A DNA stretch of 7,970 nt from Lachnospiraceae bacterium (GTDB lineage Bacteria > Bacillota > Clostridia > Lachnospirales > Lachnospiraceae), in NCBI GenBank assembly GCA_003542935.1, contig DPJQ01000098.1, positions 1-7,970 of the forward strand. Direction: 5' to 3'. Within the stretch, counting starts at the first letter, position 1. Each line of letters opens with the position of its first letter. Under the pieces are notes generated by a model. It was not told the DNA's origin, did no database searches, and saw nothing but the letters and a program-made list of their open reading frames with translations. Shown in pieces: positions 1-6,896 of this stretch. A program made the position numbers and the translations under genes.

Positions 1-165
1 GCCGGCGTCCGGGAATACTGGATCGTGGATCCCGGCAGGGAGAATATTTTCGTTTATCATATGGAAGAAGATCAGTTCAGCGTCGGGACATATACGTTCC
101 GAGACTGTGTCAGGGCCGGTATATTCGAGGACTTTTCTGTTGATTTTGCCGGATTAGATTTGTAA
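1..165 (+). CDS. Uma2 family endonuclease, C-terminal part (5'-truncated by window edge)
   Basis: Frame 1 is open from the first base to a TAA stop at 163-165 and gives 54 residues. Residues 2-11 read GVREYWIVDP, the hallmark C-terminal motif of the Uma2 (DUF820) family, whose members have a PD-(D/E)XK restriction-endonuclease-like fold. The start and the catalytic acidic residues lie outside the window, so activity cannot be judged. The downstream gene on the same strand is a second Uma2 member, and the two share an exact 26-bp block over this motif, so they are tandem paralogs. The role of Uma2 proteins is poorly known; they are often found in multiple copies. The family call is firm because the motif and the roughly 45-residue tail after it match the neighbour's layout. 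Only the fragment is visible. Confidence 0.85.
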   Translation, partial: AGVREYWIVDPGRENIFVYHMEEDQFSVGTYTFRDCVRAGIFEDFSVDFAGLDL

Positions 166-216
166 TTTTTATGGAAAAAACCAACCAGGAATATGTTAAG
201 AAAGGATGCTCTATCT

Positions 217-780
217 ATGCCCGCATTACAGCCACAGCCGGAAACAATCACACTGAAGCAGTATGAGGCCCTTCCGGAAGAAAAAAGAGTAGAAGTCTTT
301 GATGGCATTGCCTATGATATGGCCAGCCCTTCACAGATCCATCAGTCAATTTCCATGCAGCTTTCTACTGTTATAAACAACTATCTCCTTCGCAGGAAAA
401 GAACCTGCAGTATATTTAGTGCTCCGTTTGATGTAAAGCTATCGGATAAACCTCTGACAATCGTTCAGCCTGATATCATGATCATTTGCGATAAAAACAA
501 ACTGGACGGAAAGAGGTGTAATGGCGCACCTGATTTCATCATTGAAATTGTTTCCCCCGGCAATCCGTCAGATGATTACATCCGGAAAACATTCTACTAT
601 AAAAATTACAGTGTCCGGGAATACTGGATCGTGGATCCAAAGCGCCGGATCGTAACAGTCAACTATTTCGAGGGAGACCTGTTAAACATCCAGTATTCTT
701 TCGAATCCACAATCAAAGTTAATATCTATGATGATTTATACATCAATTTCTCCGATATTGCCGATTTGCTGAATATTTAG
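217..780 (+). CDS. Uma2 family endonuclease (PD-(D/E)XK nuclease-like, DUF820)
   Basis: The protein has 187 residues, a normal length for the family. Visible motifs are EVFDGIAYDMASPS with HQ (residues 26-43), VQPDIMII (83-90), APDFIIEIVSPGNPSDD (104-120) and YYKNYSVREYWIVDP (127-141). Asp86, Glu110 and the Lys124/Lys129 region fit the acidic-acidic-lysine arrangement of the PD-(D/E)XK fold, so the nuclease core appears intact. The in-frame ATG at 193 was not chosen because its only AGGA lies 2 bases upstream. ATG 217 has AAGAAAGGA (198-206) 10 bases upstream and gives the usual short N-terminus. It follows the first Uma2 gene by 51 bases and is probably co-transcribed with it. Base composition is visibly more A+T-rich than in ileS and glgP, consistent with horizontal acquisition. 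No signal peptide or membrane segment is seen. The biological target is unknown. Confidence 0.88.
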   Translation: MPALQPQPETITLKQYEALPEEKRVEVFDGIAYDMASPSQIHQSISMQLSTVINNYLLRRKRTCSIFSAPFDVKLSDKPLTIVQPDIMIICDKNKLDGKRCNGAPDFIIEIVSPGNPSDDYIRKTFYYKNYSVREYWIVDPKRRIVTVNYFEGDLLNIQYSFESTIKVNIYDDLYINFSDIADLLNI

Positions 781-813
781 ACCAGGAGAAAAAACCATGC
801 CTTTTGACTTCAC

Positions 814-852
814 AAAACCGCAGCCCCGGATCGCTCCAAAGGCTGCGGTTTT
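814..852. terminator. Bidirectional intrinsic terminator between convergent Uma2 and glgP genes
   Basis: AAAACCGCAGCC (814-825) and GGCTGCGGTTTT (841-852) form a perfect 12-bp inverted repeat around a 15-base loop. An A-run leads and a T-run follows on either strand, so each strand reads as a GC stem ending in U4. It lies 33 bases past the Uma2 stop and 31 bases past the glgP stop, the place expected for a shared terminator of convergent genes. The U-tract is short, so efficiency may be moderate. Confidence 0.85.
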
Positions 853-883
853 ACACGTCTATATCCTTAAATCGCCGTCAATC

Positions 884-3358
884 TCAGAAATTCGTATTCT
901 CCAGATCCACCGTCACCTTATCCAGATGCCAGATCTCATCCACATACTGTTTAATGGTGCGGTCGGAAGTAAACTTGCCGGATTTGGCCACGTTCAGCAT
1001 GGCCATGCGGGCCCAGCCCTTCTCGTCGCGGTAGGCCTTCTCCACTTTCTGCTGCGCCTCGGCGTAGGACTTGAAATCCGCCAGGATGAAGTAGCGGTCC
1101 GCCTTGCCGAACTTGTCAGTCAGCAGAGAATCGTACAGATCGCGGAACATCTCCGTATCGCGGGAGAAAGTGCCGTTGATCAGGGACATCAGCACCAGGC
1201 GGATATCCTGGTCCACATTGAAATAGTACTGCGGATTATAGCCGCCGTTGTTCTCATAGTTGATGACCTCGTCGGCCGAAAGGCCGAAGATAAAGGCATT
1301 CTCCTCGCCCACTTCCTCCACGATCTCCACGTTGGCCCCGTCCATGGTGCCCAGGGTGGGTGCGCCGTTCAGCATGAACTTCATATTGCCTGTACCGGAG
1401 GCCTCCTTGCTGGCCGTGGAGATCTGCTCAGACACATCGGCCGCCGCAAAGATCATCTCCGCGTTGCTGACACGGTAGTTCTCGATGAATACCACCTTGA
1501 TCTTTCCGCCGATGGAGGCGTCGTTGTTGACCACATCCGCCACAGCGTTGATCAGTTTGATCGTCAGCTTGGCCGTGCGGTAGCCCGCCGCCGCCTTGGC
1601 GCCGAAGATAAATGTCCTTGGATAGAAATCCATCTCCGGATGCTCCTTGATCTGTTCATACAGATAGATCACGTGGAAAATGTTCAGCAGCTGGCGCTTA
1701 TACTCATGGAGCCTCTTTACCTGCACGTCGAAAATGGAACGGGGATTTACGTCAATGCCGTTATGTTCCTTGATGTATTTTGCCAGACGCACCTTGTTCT
1801 GATATTTGATATTCATAAATTCCGCCTGGGATTTCGGATCATCCACATAAACGGACAGCTTGTCGAGCTGGGGAAGGTCTGTCACCCACTCGTCGCCGAT
1901 ATGGTCCGTCACCCACTTCGCCAGCAGCGGGTTGCCGTGGAGAAGGAAACGCCTCTGGGTGATACCGTTGGTCTTATTATTGAATTTCTCCGGCATCATC
2001 TCGTAGAAATCTTTGAGCTCCTGCTTCATCAGGATATCCGTATGCAGACGGGCCACACCGTTTACGGAGAAACCGCCCACGATGGCCAGATGGGCCATCT
2101 TGATCTGTCCGTCATAGATGATCGCCATCTTGCGGAGCTTCTCCATATCGCCCGGATAGCGCATCTGCACCTCGATCAGGAAGCGGCGGTTGATCTCCTC
2201 AATGATCTGGTAGATACGGGGCAGCAGGCGGGAGAACAGCTCGATCGGCCATTTCTCCAGGGCCTCGGCCATGATCGTATGGTTGGTGTAGGCACAGGTC
2301 TTCGTGGTGATATCCCATGCGGTATCCCAGTCCAGCCCTTCCTCGTCCACCAGGATACGCATCAGCTCGGCCACGCATACGGTGGGATGGGTATCGTTCA
2401 TCTGGAACGTCACTTTCTCGTAGATCTTGCGGATATCGCTGTGGTTCCTCTTATAACGGTCCACGGCGGCCTGCACGCTGGCGGAAATGAAGAAGTACTG
2501 CTGTTTTAAGCGCAGCTCTTTACCGGCATAATGGTTATCGTTGGGGTACAGCACCTCCACCAGGTTCTTCGCCAGGTTCTCCTGCTCCACGGCTTTCCTG
2601 TACTCGCCCTTATCAAAAGCGCTCAGCTCGAAATCGTTCACGGCCTGTGCATCCCAGATCCGCAGCGTATCCACCATATGGTTGTTGTAGCCCAGCACCG
2701 GCATATCATAGGGAACCGCCAGGACGGACTGGTAGCCCTCCTGCACGTAATGGTTTTTCCTGGTCACCGGGTCATACTCTACCCGCACAAAGCCGCCGAA
2801 TTTCACCTCTTTGGCATACTCGGGGCGGCGCAGTTCAAAGGGATTCCCGTCTTTCAGCCAGTTATCCGGCACCTCCACCTGATAGCCGTCCTCGATCTTC
2901 TGTTTGAACATGCCGTATTTATAGCGGATACCGCAGCCGTAAGCGCAGTAGCCCAGCGTAGCCAGGGAATCCAGGAAACAGGCCGCCAGACGTCCCAGAC
3001 CGCCGTTGCCGAGGGCCGCATCGGGCTCCTCGTCCTCCAGGGCGTTCAGGTCAAAGCCCAGCTCACTCAATGCCTCCCTGACCTGGTCATAAGCGCACAG
3101 GTTGATCAGGTTATTTCCCAGGGCGCGGCCCATCAGAAACTCCATGGACATATAGTACACCATCTTGGGATCCTGTTTCTCAAAAGCATCCTGGGACGCC
3201 AGCCAGTCGTCGATAATCACATCTTTTACCGCATAACAGACCGCCTGGAACACCTGTTGGGGAGTCGCCTCCTCCAGGGTCTTCCTGTACAGGGATTTCA
3301 CATTATCCCTGACATCCTTCTTAAACTTCTCCTTCTCAAACTGTACATATTTTTCCAT
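884..3358 (-). CDS. glgP: Glycogen/starch/maltodextrin alpha-glucan phosphorylase
   Basis: The enzyme (EC 2.4.1.1, GT35 family, cytoplasmic) uses phosphate to release glucose-1-phosphate from the non-reducing ends of alpha-1,4-glucans, mobilising stored glycogen. The 824-residue length is full for a bacterial member. Seen in order are YYMSMEFLMGRALGNN (68-83), GNGGLGRLAACFLDS (117-131), YGCGIRYKYGMFKQ (140-153), MNDTHP (320-325), AYTNHTIMAEALEKW (356-370), FDVQVKRLHEYKRQ (543-556) and the pyridoxal-phosphate site EASGTGNMKFMLN (652-664), with Lys660 as the expected Schiff-base lysine. The short N-terminus lacks the extension carrying the phosphoserine of animal enzymes, as is usual in bacteria. 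The start is firm, with AGGAGG 8 bases before the ATG. The gene follows ileS after 12 bases and appears to depend on the ileS promoter and T-box. Glycogen versus maltodextrin preference cannot be told from sequence; malP is the alternative name. Confidence 0.97.
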   Translation of the reverse strand: MEKYVQFEKEKFKKDVRDNVKSLYRKTLEEATPQQVFQAVCYAVKDVIIDDWLASQDAFEKQDPKMVYYMSMEFLMGRALGNNLINLCAYDQVREALSELGFDLNALEDEEPDAALGNGGLGRLAACFLDSLATLGYCAYGCGIRYKYGMFKQKIEDGYQVEVPDNWLKDGNPFELRRPEYAKEVKFGGFVRVEYDPVTRKNHYVQEGYQSVLAVPYDMPVLGYNNHMVDTLRIWDAQAVNDFELSAFDKGEYRKAVEQENLAKNLVEVLYPNDNHYAGKELRLKQQYFFISASVQAAVDRYKRNHSDIRKIYEKVTFQMNDTHPTVCVAELMRILVDEEGLDWDTAWDITTKTCAYTNHTIMAEALEKWPIELFSRLLPRIYQIIEEINRRFLIEVQMRYPGDMEKLRKMAIIYDGQIKMAHLAIVGGFSVNGVARLHTDILMKQELKDFYEMMPEKFNNKTNGITQRRFLLHGNPLLAKWVTDHIGDEWVTDLPQLDKLSVYVDDPKSQAEFMNIKYQNKVRLAKYIKEHNGIDVNPRSIFDVQVKRLHEYKRQLLNIFHVIYLYEQIKEHPEMDFYPRTFIFGAKAAAGYRTAKLTIKLINAVADVVNNDASIGGKIKVVFIENYRVSNAEMIFAAADVSEQISTASKEASGTGNMKFMLNGAPTLGTMDGANVEIVEEVGEENAFIFGLSADEVINYENNGGYNPQYYFNVDQDIRLVLMSLINGTFSRDTEMFRDLYDSLLTDKFGKADRYFILADFKSYAEAQQKVEKAYRDEKGWARMAMLNVAKSGKFTSDRTIKQYVDEIWHLDKVTVDLENTNF

Positions 3359-3363
3359 TGCTG

Positions 3364-3373
3364 TCTCCTCCTA
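3364..3373 (-). promoter_or_regulatory. glgP ribosome binding site overlapping the ileS stop codon
   Basis: On the minus strand TAGGAGGAGA contains the ileS stop TAG (3373-3371) fused to the AGGAGG Shine-Dalgarno of glgP (3372-3367), 8 bases before its ATG. Ribosomes terminating on ileS stop directly on the glgP initiation site, which suggests translational coupling and leaves no room for a promoter in the 12-base gap. Confidence 0.9.
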
Positions 3374-6300
3374 GTTTTTTTTCACTGCAAGCACAACCTT
3401 TTCTTTATTAATATTCCATTCTTTCTCGTAACCTTCCGTTCTGCCGAACACCGTATCCTCCGCCATGACCTCCGACTGGATCTGAGCCTGGTTTTTCTTC
3501 ATCAACCCCGCAATCCTATCGTTGTCCCTGACAAACACCGTGATCTTATCCATCACCTCAAAGCCGGCCTCCTTGCGCATGGTCTGTACCTTGCTGATGA
3601 CCTCGCGGACAAAGCCCTCCTCGATCAGTTCCTCGCTCAGGTTGGTATCCAGGACCACCGTCACCGTATTGTCCCCCTCGGAGACATAGCCCTCAAGCTG
3701 AGCCGTATCGATCAGCAGATCCGCCTCCTCAAATACAATCTCCTGCCCGTCAAGGGTAAGTGTCAGCTTTCCGGCTCCTTGAAGCTCCGCCATGGCCTTC
3801 TGTCCGTCCAGGGCCGCCAGGGCCGGACGGATCTTCCCTAAGAGCTTGCCGTACTTCGGTCCCACAGTCTTTAGCTGAGGCTTGAAACTGTAGCTCACAA
3901 AATGTTCTACATCGTCGGTGAAAACCACCTCCTTGACATTCAGCTCATCGGCGATGATCGCCGTAAAGAAATCATCAAGGGCAAAGGGCGCTTTCACATA
4001 CATCTTTCCGATGGGCTGGCGGTTCTTGATGTTGGCCGTGTTCCTGGCCGCCCGTCCCATGACCACCACCTTCAGAAGCTCCTCCATATCGGCCTCCAGG
4101 CCGGGATCGATCCAGGCCTCATGGGCCGTGGGATAATCGCACAGATGCACGCTCTCCGGCGCGGAAGCGTCAATGGAGCATACCAGGTTGCGGTAGATCT
4201 CCTCGGTCATGAAGGGGATCAGCGGCGCCGCCAGTTTGGCGATGGTGGTGAGCGCCGTGTACAGAGTCATATAGGCGTTCACTTTGTCCTGCTCCATCCC
4301 TTTTGCCCAGAAACGCTCTCTGGAGCGGCGGACATACCAGTTGCTCATTTCATCCACAAATTCCTGCATGGCCCTGGCCGCCTCGGGGATGCGGTAATTG
4401 TCCAGATGGCTGTCCGTATCCTTCACCACCGTATTCAGCCGGGACAACAGCCATTTATCCATCACGGACAGTTTATCATATTCTAAAGTATACCGGGTAG
4501 CATCAAATTCGTCAATATTTGCATAAAGCACAAAAAACGCGTAGGTATTCCACAGCGTACCCATAAATTTGCGCTGCCCCTCCTGGACGGCCTTGCCGTG
4601 GAAACGGTTCGGCAGCCAGGGGGCGCTGTTGATATAGAAATACCAGCGAATCGCGTCGGCTCCGTAGGTGGCCAGCGCCTCGAAGGGATCCACCGCGTTG
4701 CCCTTGGATTTACTCATCTTCTGGCCGTTCTCGTCCTGCACATGGCCCAGCACGATCACGTTCTCGTAGGGGGCCTTATTGAAGATCAGGGTGGACTCCG
4801 CCATCAGGGAGTAGAACCATCCGCGGGTCTGATCCACGGCCTCCGAGATAAACTGGGCCGGGAACTGCTGCTCGAAAAGTTCTTTATTCTCAAAAGGATA
4901 GTGATGCTGGGCAAAGGGCATGGCCCCCGAGTCAAACCAGCAGTCAATCACCTCTGGTACCCGGTGCATCTCCTTACCGCAGCGGGGGCAGCGGATCGTG
5001 ATCTCGTCGATATAGGGCCTGTGCAGCTCCACGGTCAGGGCCTTGTCATTGCCGCTCTTCTCGGCCAGCTCCGCCCGGCTGCCGATGGACTCCATATGGC
5101 CGCACTCGCACTCCCACACATTCAGGGGCGTGCCCCAGTACCGGTTCCGGGAGATACCCCAGTCCTGGATATTCTCCAGCCAGTCGCCGAAACGACCCTT
5201 GCCGATGGACTCCGGGATCCAGTTGACCGTATTGTTATTCCTCACCAGATCGTCCCGCACCGCCGTCATCTTGATAAACCAGGATTCCCGGGCGTAGTAG
5301 ATCAGCGGCGTGTCGCAGCGCCAGCAGTGGGGATAGTCATGCTCAAATTTCGGAGCGGAGAAAAGCTTGCCCTCCCTGTCCAGATCCTTTAAGATCATCG
5401 GGTCGGCCTTTTTCACGAATACTCCCGCGTAGGCGGTATCCTCGGTCATCTCGCCCTTGCCGTTGACCAGCTGGACAAAGGGCAGGTCATAGATGCGCCC
5501 CACCCGGGCGTCGTCCTCGCCGAAGGCCGGGGCGATATGGACGATACCGGTGCCGTCCCCCATGGTGACATAGCCGTCGCAGGTCACATAGTGGCCTTTT
5601 TTATTCTGTCTGGCCGCGATCTCACCGGCGACGGCAAAGAGCGGCTCATATTCTTTGTATTCCAGATCCTTTCCGACAAAGGTCTCCAGCACCTCATAGG
5701 CGGGCTTTCCCTCCTCCGCCAGGCTGCCCAGCACCGTGTCGGCCAGCGCCCGGGCCAGATAGTAGGTGTAGCCGTCGGCTGCTTTCGCCTTCACGTAAGT
5801 CTCCTCCGGGTTTACGCAGAGCGCCACATTGGAGGGCAGCGTCCAGGGCGTGGTGGTCCATGCCAGGAAATAAGCGTCCTCTCCCACTACCTTGAAACGG
5901 GCCACGGCGGAACGCTCCTTGACCAGTTTATAGCCCTGGGCCACCTCATGGGAGGACAGGGGCGTCCCGCAGCGGGGGCAGTAGGGAACGATCTTGAAGC
6001 CCTTGTATAAAAGGCCTCTGTCCCAGATCTGCTTTAACGCCCACCACTCGGACTCGATATAATCATCGTGATAGGTCACGTAAGGGTCGTCCATATCCGC
6101 CCAGAAACCGACGGTGCCGGAGAAATCCTCCCACATGCCCTTGTATTTCCAGACGCTTTCCTTGCATTTCCTGATAAACGGGTCTAATCCGTACTCCTCA
6201 ATCTGTTCCTTGCCGTCGAGCCCGAGCTGCTTCTCCACTTCCAGCTCCACCGGAAGCCCGTGGGTGTCCCAGCCCGCCTTGCGGGGCACAAAATATCCCT

Positions 6301-6523
6301 TCATCGTGCGGTAGCGGGGGATCATATCCTTGATGACGCGGGTCTCCAGATGCCCGATGTGGGGTTTGCCGTTGGCGGTCGGAGGGCCGTCATAAAAGGT
6401 GTAGGTCTCCCCCTCCTTCCGGCTGTCCATGCTCTTTTGAAAAATGTCATTGTCACGCCAGAACTTCTCGATGTTCTTTTCACGCTCCACGAAATTCAAA
6501 TTCGCGTCCACCTTGTTGTACAT
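3371..6523 (-). CDS. ileS: Isoleucyl-tRNA synthetase, long (type 2-like) form
   Basis: This cytoplasmic class I synthetase (EC 6.1.1.5) charges tRNA-Ile and hydrolyses mischarged valine. The protein has 1050 residues. Signature HIGH lies at 55-58 in PTANGKPHIGHLETR, and KMSKS at 602-606. The CP1 editing domain spans about 190-400, with TTTPWTLPSNVAL (223-235) and GIVHIAPAFGEDDARVG (326-342). Cysteine pairs at 182/185, 472/474 and 512/515 are candidate zinc sites within the catalytic half. The anticodon-binding helical domain follows (about 680-840). The C-terminus lacks the CxxC zinc pairs typical of type 1 bacterial enzymes, which with the length points to the type 2 form. The frame is open to 6631, but that start lies inside the T-box. 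ATG 6523 was chosen because AAAGGA lies 9 bases upstream and the protein then begins MYNKVDANLNFVEREKNIEKFW. ATG 6529 is only 3 bases from the same site. The gene heads an operon with glgP. Confidence 0.97.
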   Translation of the reverse strand: MYNKVDANLNFVEREKNIEKFWRDNDIFQKSMDSRKEGETYTFYDGPPTANGKPHIGHLETRVIKDMIPRYRTMKGYFVPRKAGWDTHGLPVELEVEKQLGLDGKEQIEEYGLDPFIRKCKESVWKYKGMWEDFSGTVGFWADMDDPYVTYHDDYIESEWWALKQIWDRGLLYKGFKIVPYCPRCGTPLSSHEVAQGYKLVKERSAVARFKVVGEDAYFLAWTTTPWTLPSNVALCVNPEETYVKAKAADGYTYYLARALADTVLGSLAEEGKPAYEVLETFVGKDLEYKEYEPLFAVAGEIAARQNKKGHYVTCDGYVTMGDGTGIVHIAPAFGEDDARVGRIYDLPFVQLVNGKGEMTEDTAYAGVFVKKADPMILKDLDREGKLFSAPKFEHDYPHCWRCDTPLIYYARESWFIKMTAVRDDLVRNNNTVNWIPESIGKGRFGDWLENIQDWGISRNRYWGTPLNVWECECGHMESIGSRAELAEKSGNDKALTVELHRPYIDEITIRCPRCGKEMHRVPEVIDCWFDSGAMPFAQHHYPFENKELFEQQFPAQFISEAVDQTRGWFYSLMAESTLIFNKAPYENVIVLGHVQDENGQKMSKSKGNAVDPFEALATYGADAIRWYFYINSAPWLPNRFHGKAVQEGQRKFMGTLWNTYAFFVLYANIDEFDATRYTLEYDKLSVMDKWLLSRLNTVVKDTDSHLDNYRIPEAARAMQEFVDEMSNWYVRRSRERFWAKGMEQDKVNAYMTLYTALTTIAKLAAPLIPFMTEEIYRNLVCSIDASAPESVHLCDYPTAHEAWIDPGLEADMEELLKVVVMGRAARNTANIKNRQPIGKMYVKAPFALDDFFTAIIADELNVKEVVFTDDVEHFVSYSFKPQLKTVGPKYGKLLGKIRPALAALDGQKAMAELQGAGKLTLTLDGQEIVFEEADLLIDTAQLEGYVSEGDNTVTVVLDTNLSEELIEEGFVREVISKVQTMRKEAGFEVMDKITVFVRDNDRIAGLMKKNQAQIQSEVMAEDTVFGRTEGYEKEWNINKEKVVLAVKKN

Positions 6524-6554
6524 GCTCATCCATCCTTTCTTTTTCTTCTCCGTT

Positions 6555-6584
6555 AAAAAAAACCCGTCCTGTAAAAGGACGGGT
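6555..6584 (-). terminator. Intrinsic terminator of the ileS T-box leader
   Basis: On the minus strand ACCCGTCCT (6584-6576), a 5-base loop TTTAC reduced from GTAAA on the plus strand, and AGGACGGGT (6570-6562) form a perfect 9-bp stem followed by eight T residues (6562-6555). It ends 31 bases before the ileS start codon. Its 5' arm contains CGTCCT (6581-6576), the segment that the antiterminator also needs, so the two folds exclude each other. Confidence 0.93.
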
Positions 6585-6597
6585 ACACTTTCCGTGA

Positions 6598-6614
6598 CTC
6601 GCTGACCACCTGTT
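6598..6614 (-). promoter_or_regulatory. T-box element / 5' side of the antiterminator
   Basis: The core reads AGGTGGTCAGCG against the consensus AGGGTGGNACCGCG. Pairing with CGTCCT of the terminator's 5' arm gives A6611-U6576, G6610-C6577 and G6609-C6578, a bulge UGGUCA (6608-6603), then G6602-U6579, C6601-G6580 and G6600-C6581. Helix A1 is thus one pair shorter than usual and the bulge is six rather than seven bases. The terminator arm has CC where the consensus has CCC, so the two sides still match. Confidence 0.75.
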
Positions 6615-6851
6615 ACGTCATACGCCCGCATGCAGCGCCAAAACCTGTACGGGATATATGGTCTCCGGTAACGCCGGAAGCTGCGTTGGAACCTACCAGA
6701 CGCTTATGCCGCTTAGCAGGTCGTTTGGTCCCACAACTCGGAAGGGATATTCAACTGCTCTTACTCGCACCGGTCTCCCACCGCCACCGGCTCTCTGTCG
6801 CTTTTCCGGGCAGCCTACTGTCTTCGTCACTGTCTTTGTCTGTCTGCTTGC

Positions 6852-6881
6852 ATTATACGGCGCTGCCGCGGTGATTGTCAA
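6852..6881 (-). promoter_or_regulatory. Sigma-A type promoter for ileS-glgP
   Basis: On the minus strand TTGACA (6881-6876) and TATAAT (6857-6852) are both perfect consensus hexamers with an 18-base spacer. A short A+T-rich stretch lies upstream (6893-6882) and may act as an UP element. Transcription would start near 6845, just ahead of T-box stem I. The -35 box lies 15 bases beyond the stop codon of the upstream gene. Confidence 0.92.
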
Positions 6882-6896
6882 GAATAAAATTGCGAT

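Larger units (their letters stand above)
6555..6845 (-). ncRNA. T-box riboswitch (tRNA-Ile-sensing) controlling ileS
   Basis: The leader senses uncharged tRNA-Ile and lets transcription read into ileS when the tRNA is not aminoacylated. Read on the minus strand, stem I shows the AGTA element (6819-6816), the helix GGCTGC/GCAGTT (6815-6810 with 6758-6753), the AGAGAG bulge region followed by CCGGTGGCGGTGGGAGACCGG (about 6796-6770), and the specifier loop GAATATCCC with AUC, an Ile codon, at 6748-6746. A hairpin TCCGG-CGTTA-CCGGA (6678-6664) sits where stem III is expected. The T-box element is AACAGGTGGTCAGCGAG (6614-6598), with UGGU (6608-6605) complementary to ACCA at the tRNA 3' end. The intrinsic terminator closes the leader. 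The T-box is shorter than the consensus. The 5' end is inferred from the promoter position. Confidence 0.92.

Noticed and set aside
797..2509. A 570-codon plus-strand open frame antisense to glgP
   Set aside because: It lies opposite a complete, motif-rich glgP, its translation is low-complexity in character (rich in H, L, V, D) with no recognisable domain, and it passes through the terminator stem. It is a shadow of codon bias.
2531..3841. A 436-codon plus-strand open frame spanning the glgP-ileS junction
   Set aside because: It is antisense to two well-supported genes, crosses their junction, has no domain, and has the same biased residue make-up as other shadows here.
6524..6631. N-terminal 36-residue extension of IleRS
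   Set aside because: The extra codons come from the T-box, the terminator and its U-tract. The residues resemble no synthetase N-terminus, and a good ribosome binding site stands 9 bases before ATG 6523.
6670..6700. A second T-box-like element (AGGTTCCAACGCAGC on the minus strand)
   Set aside because: It lacks the UGGN needed to pair with the tRNA end and is not followed by a terminator. It is better explained as part of the stem II/III region of the single T-box leader.
6815..6850. GACA-rich short repeats at the 5' end of the leader
   Set aside because: The AAGACAGT repeats are few and fall within the start of T-box stem I, so they are accounted for by that structure. They do not form a CRISPR or tandem-repeat array.
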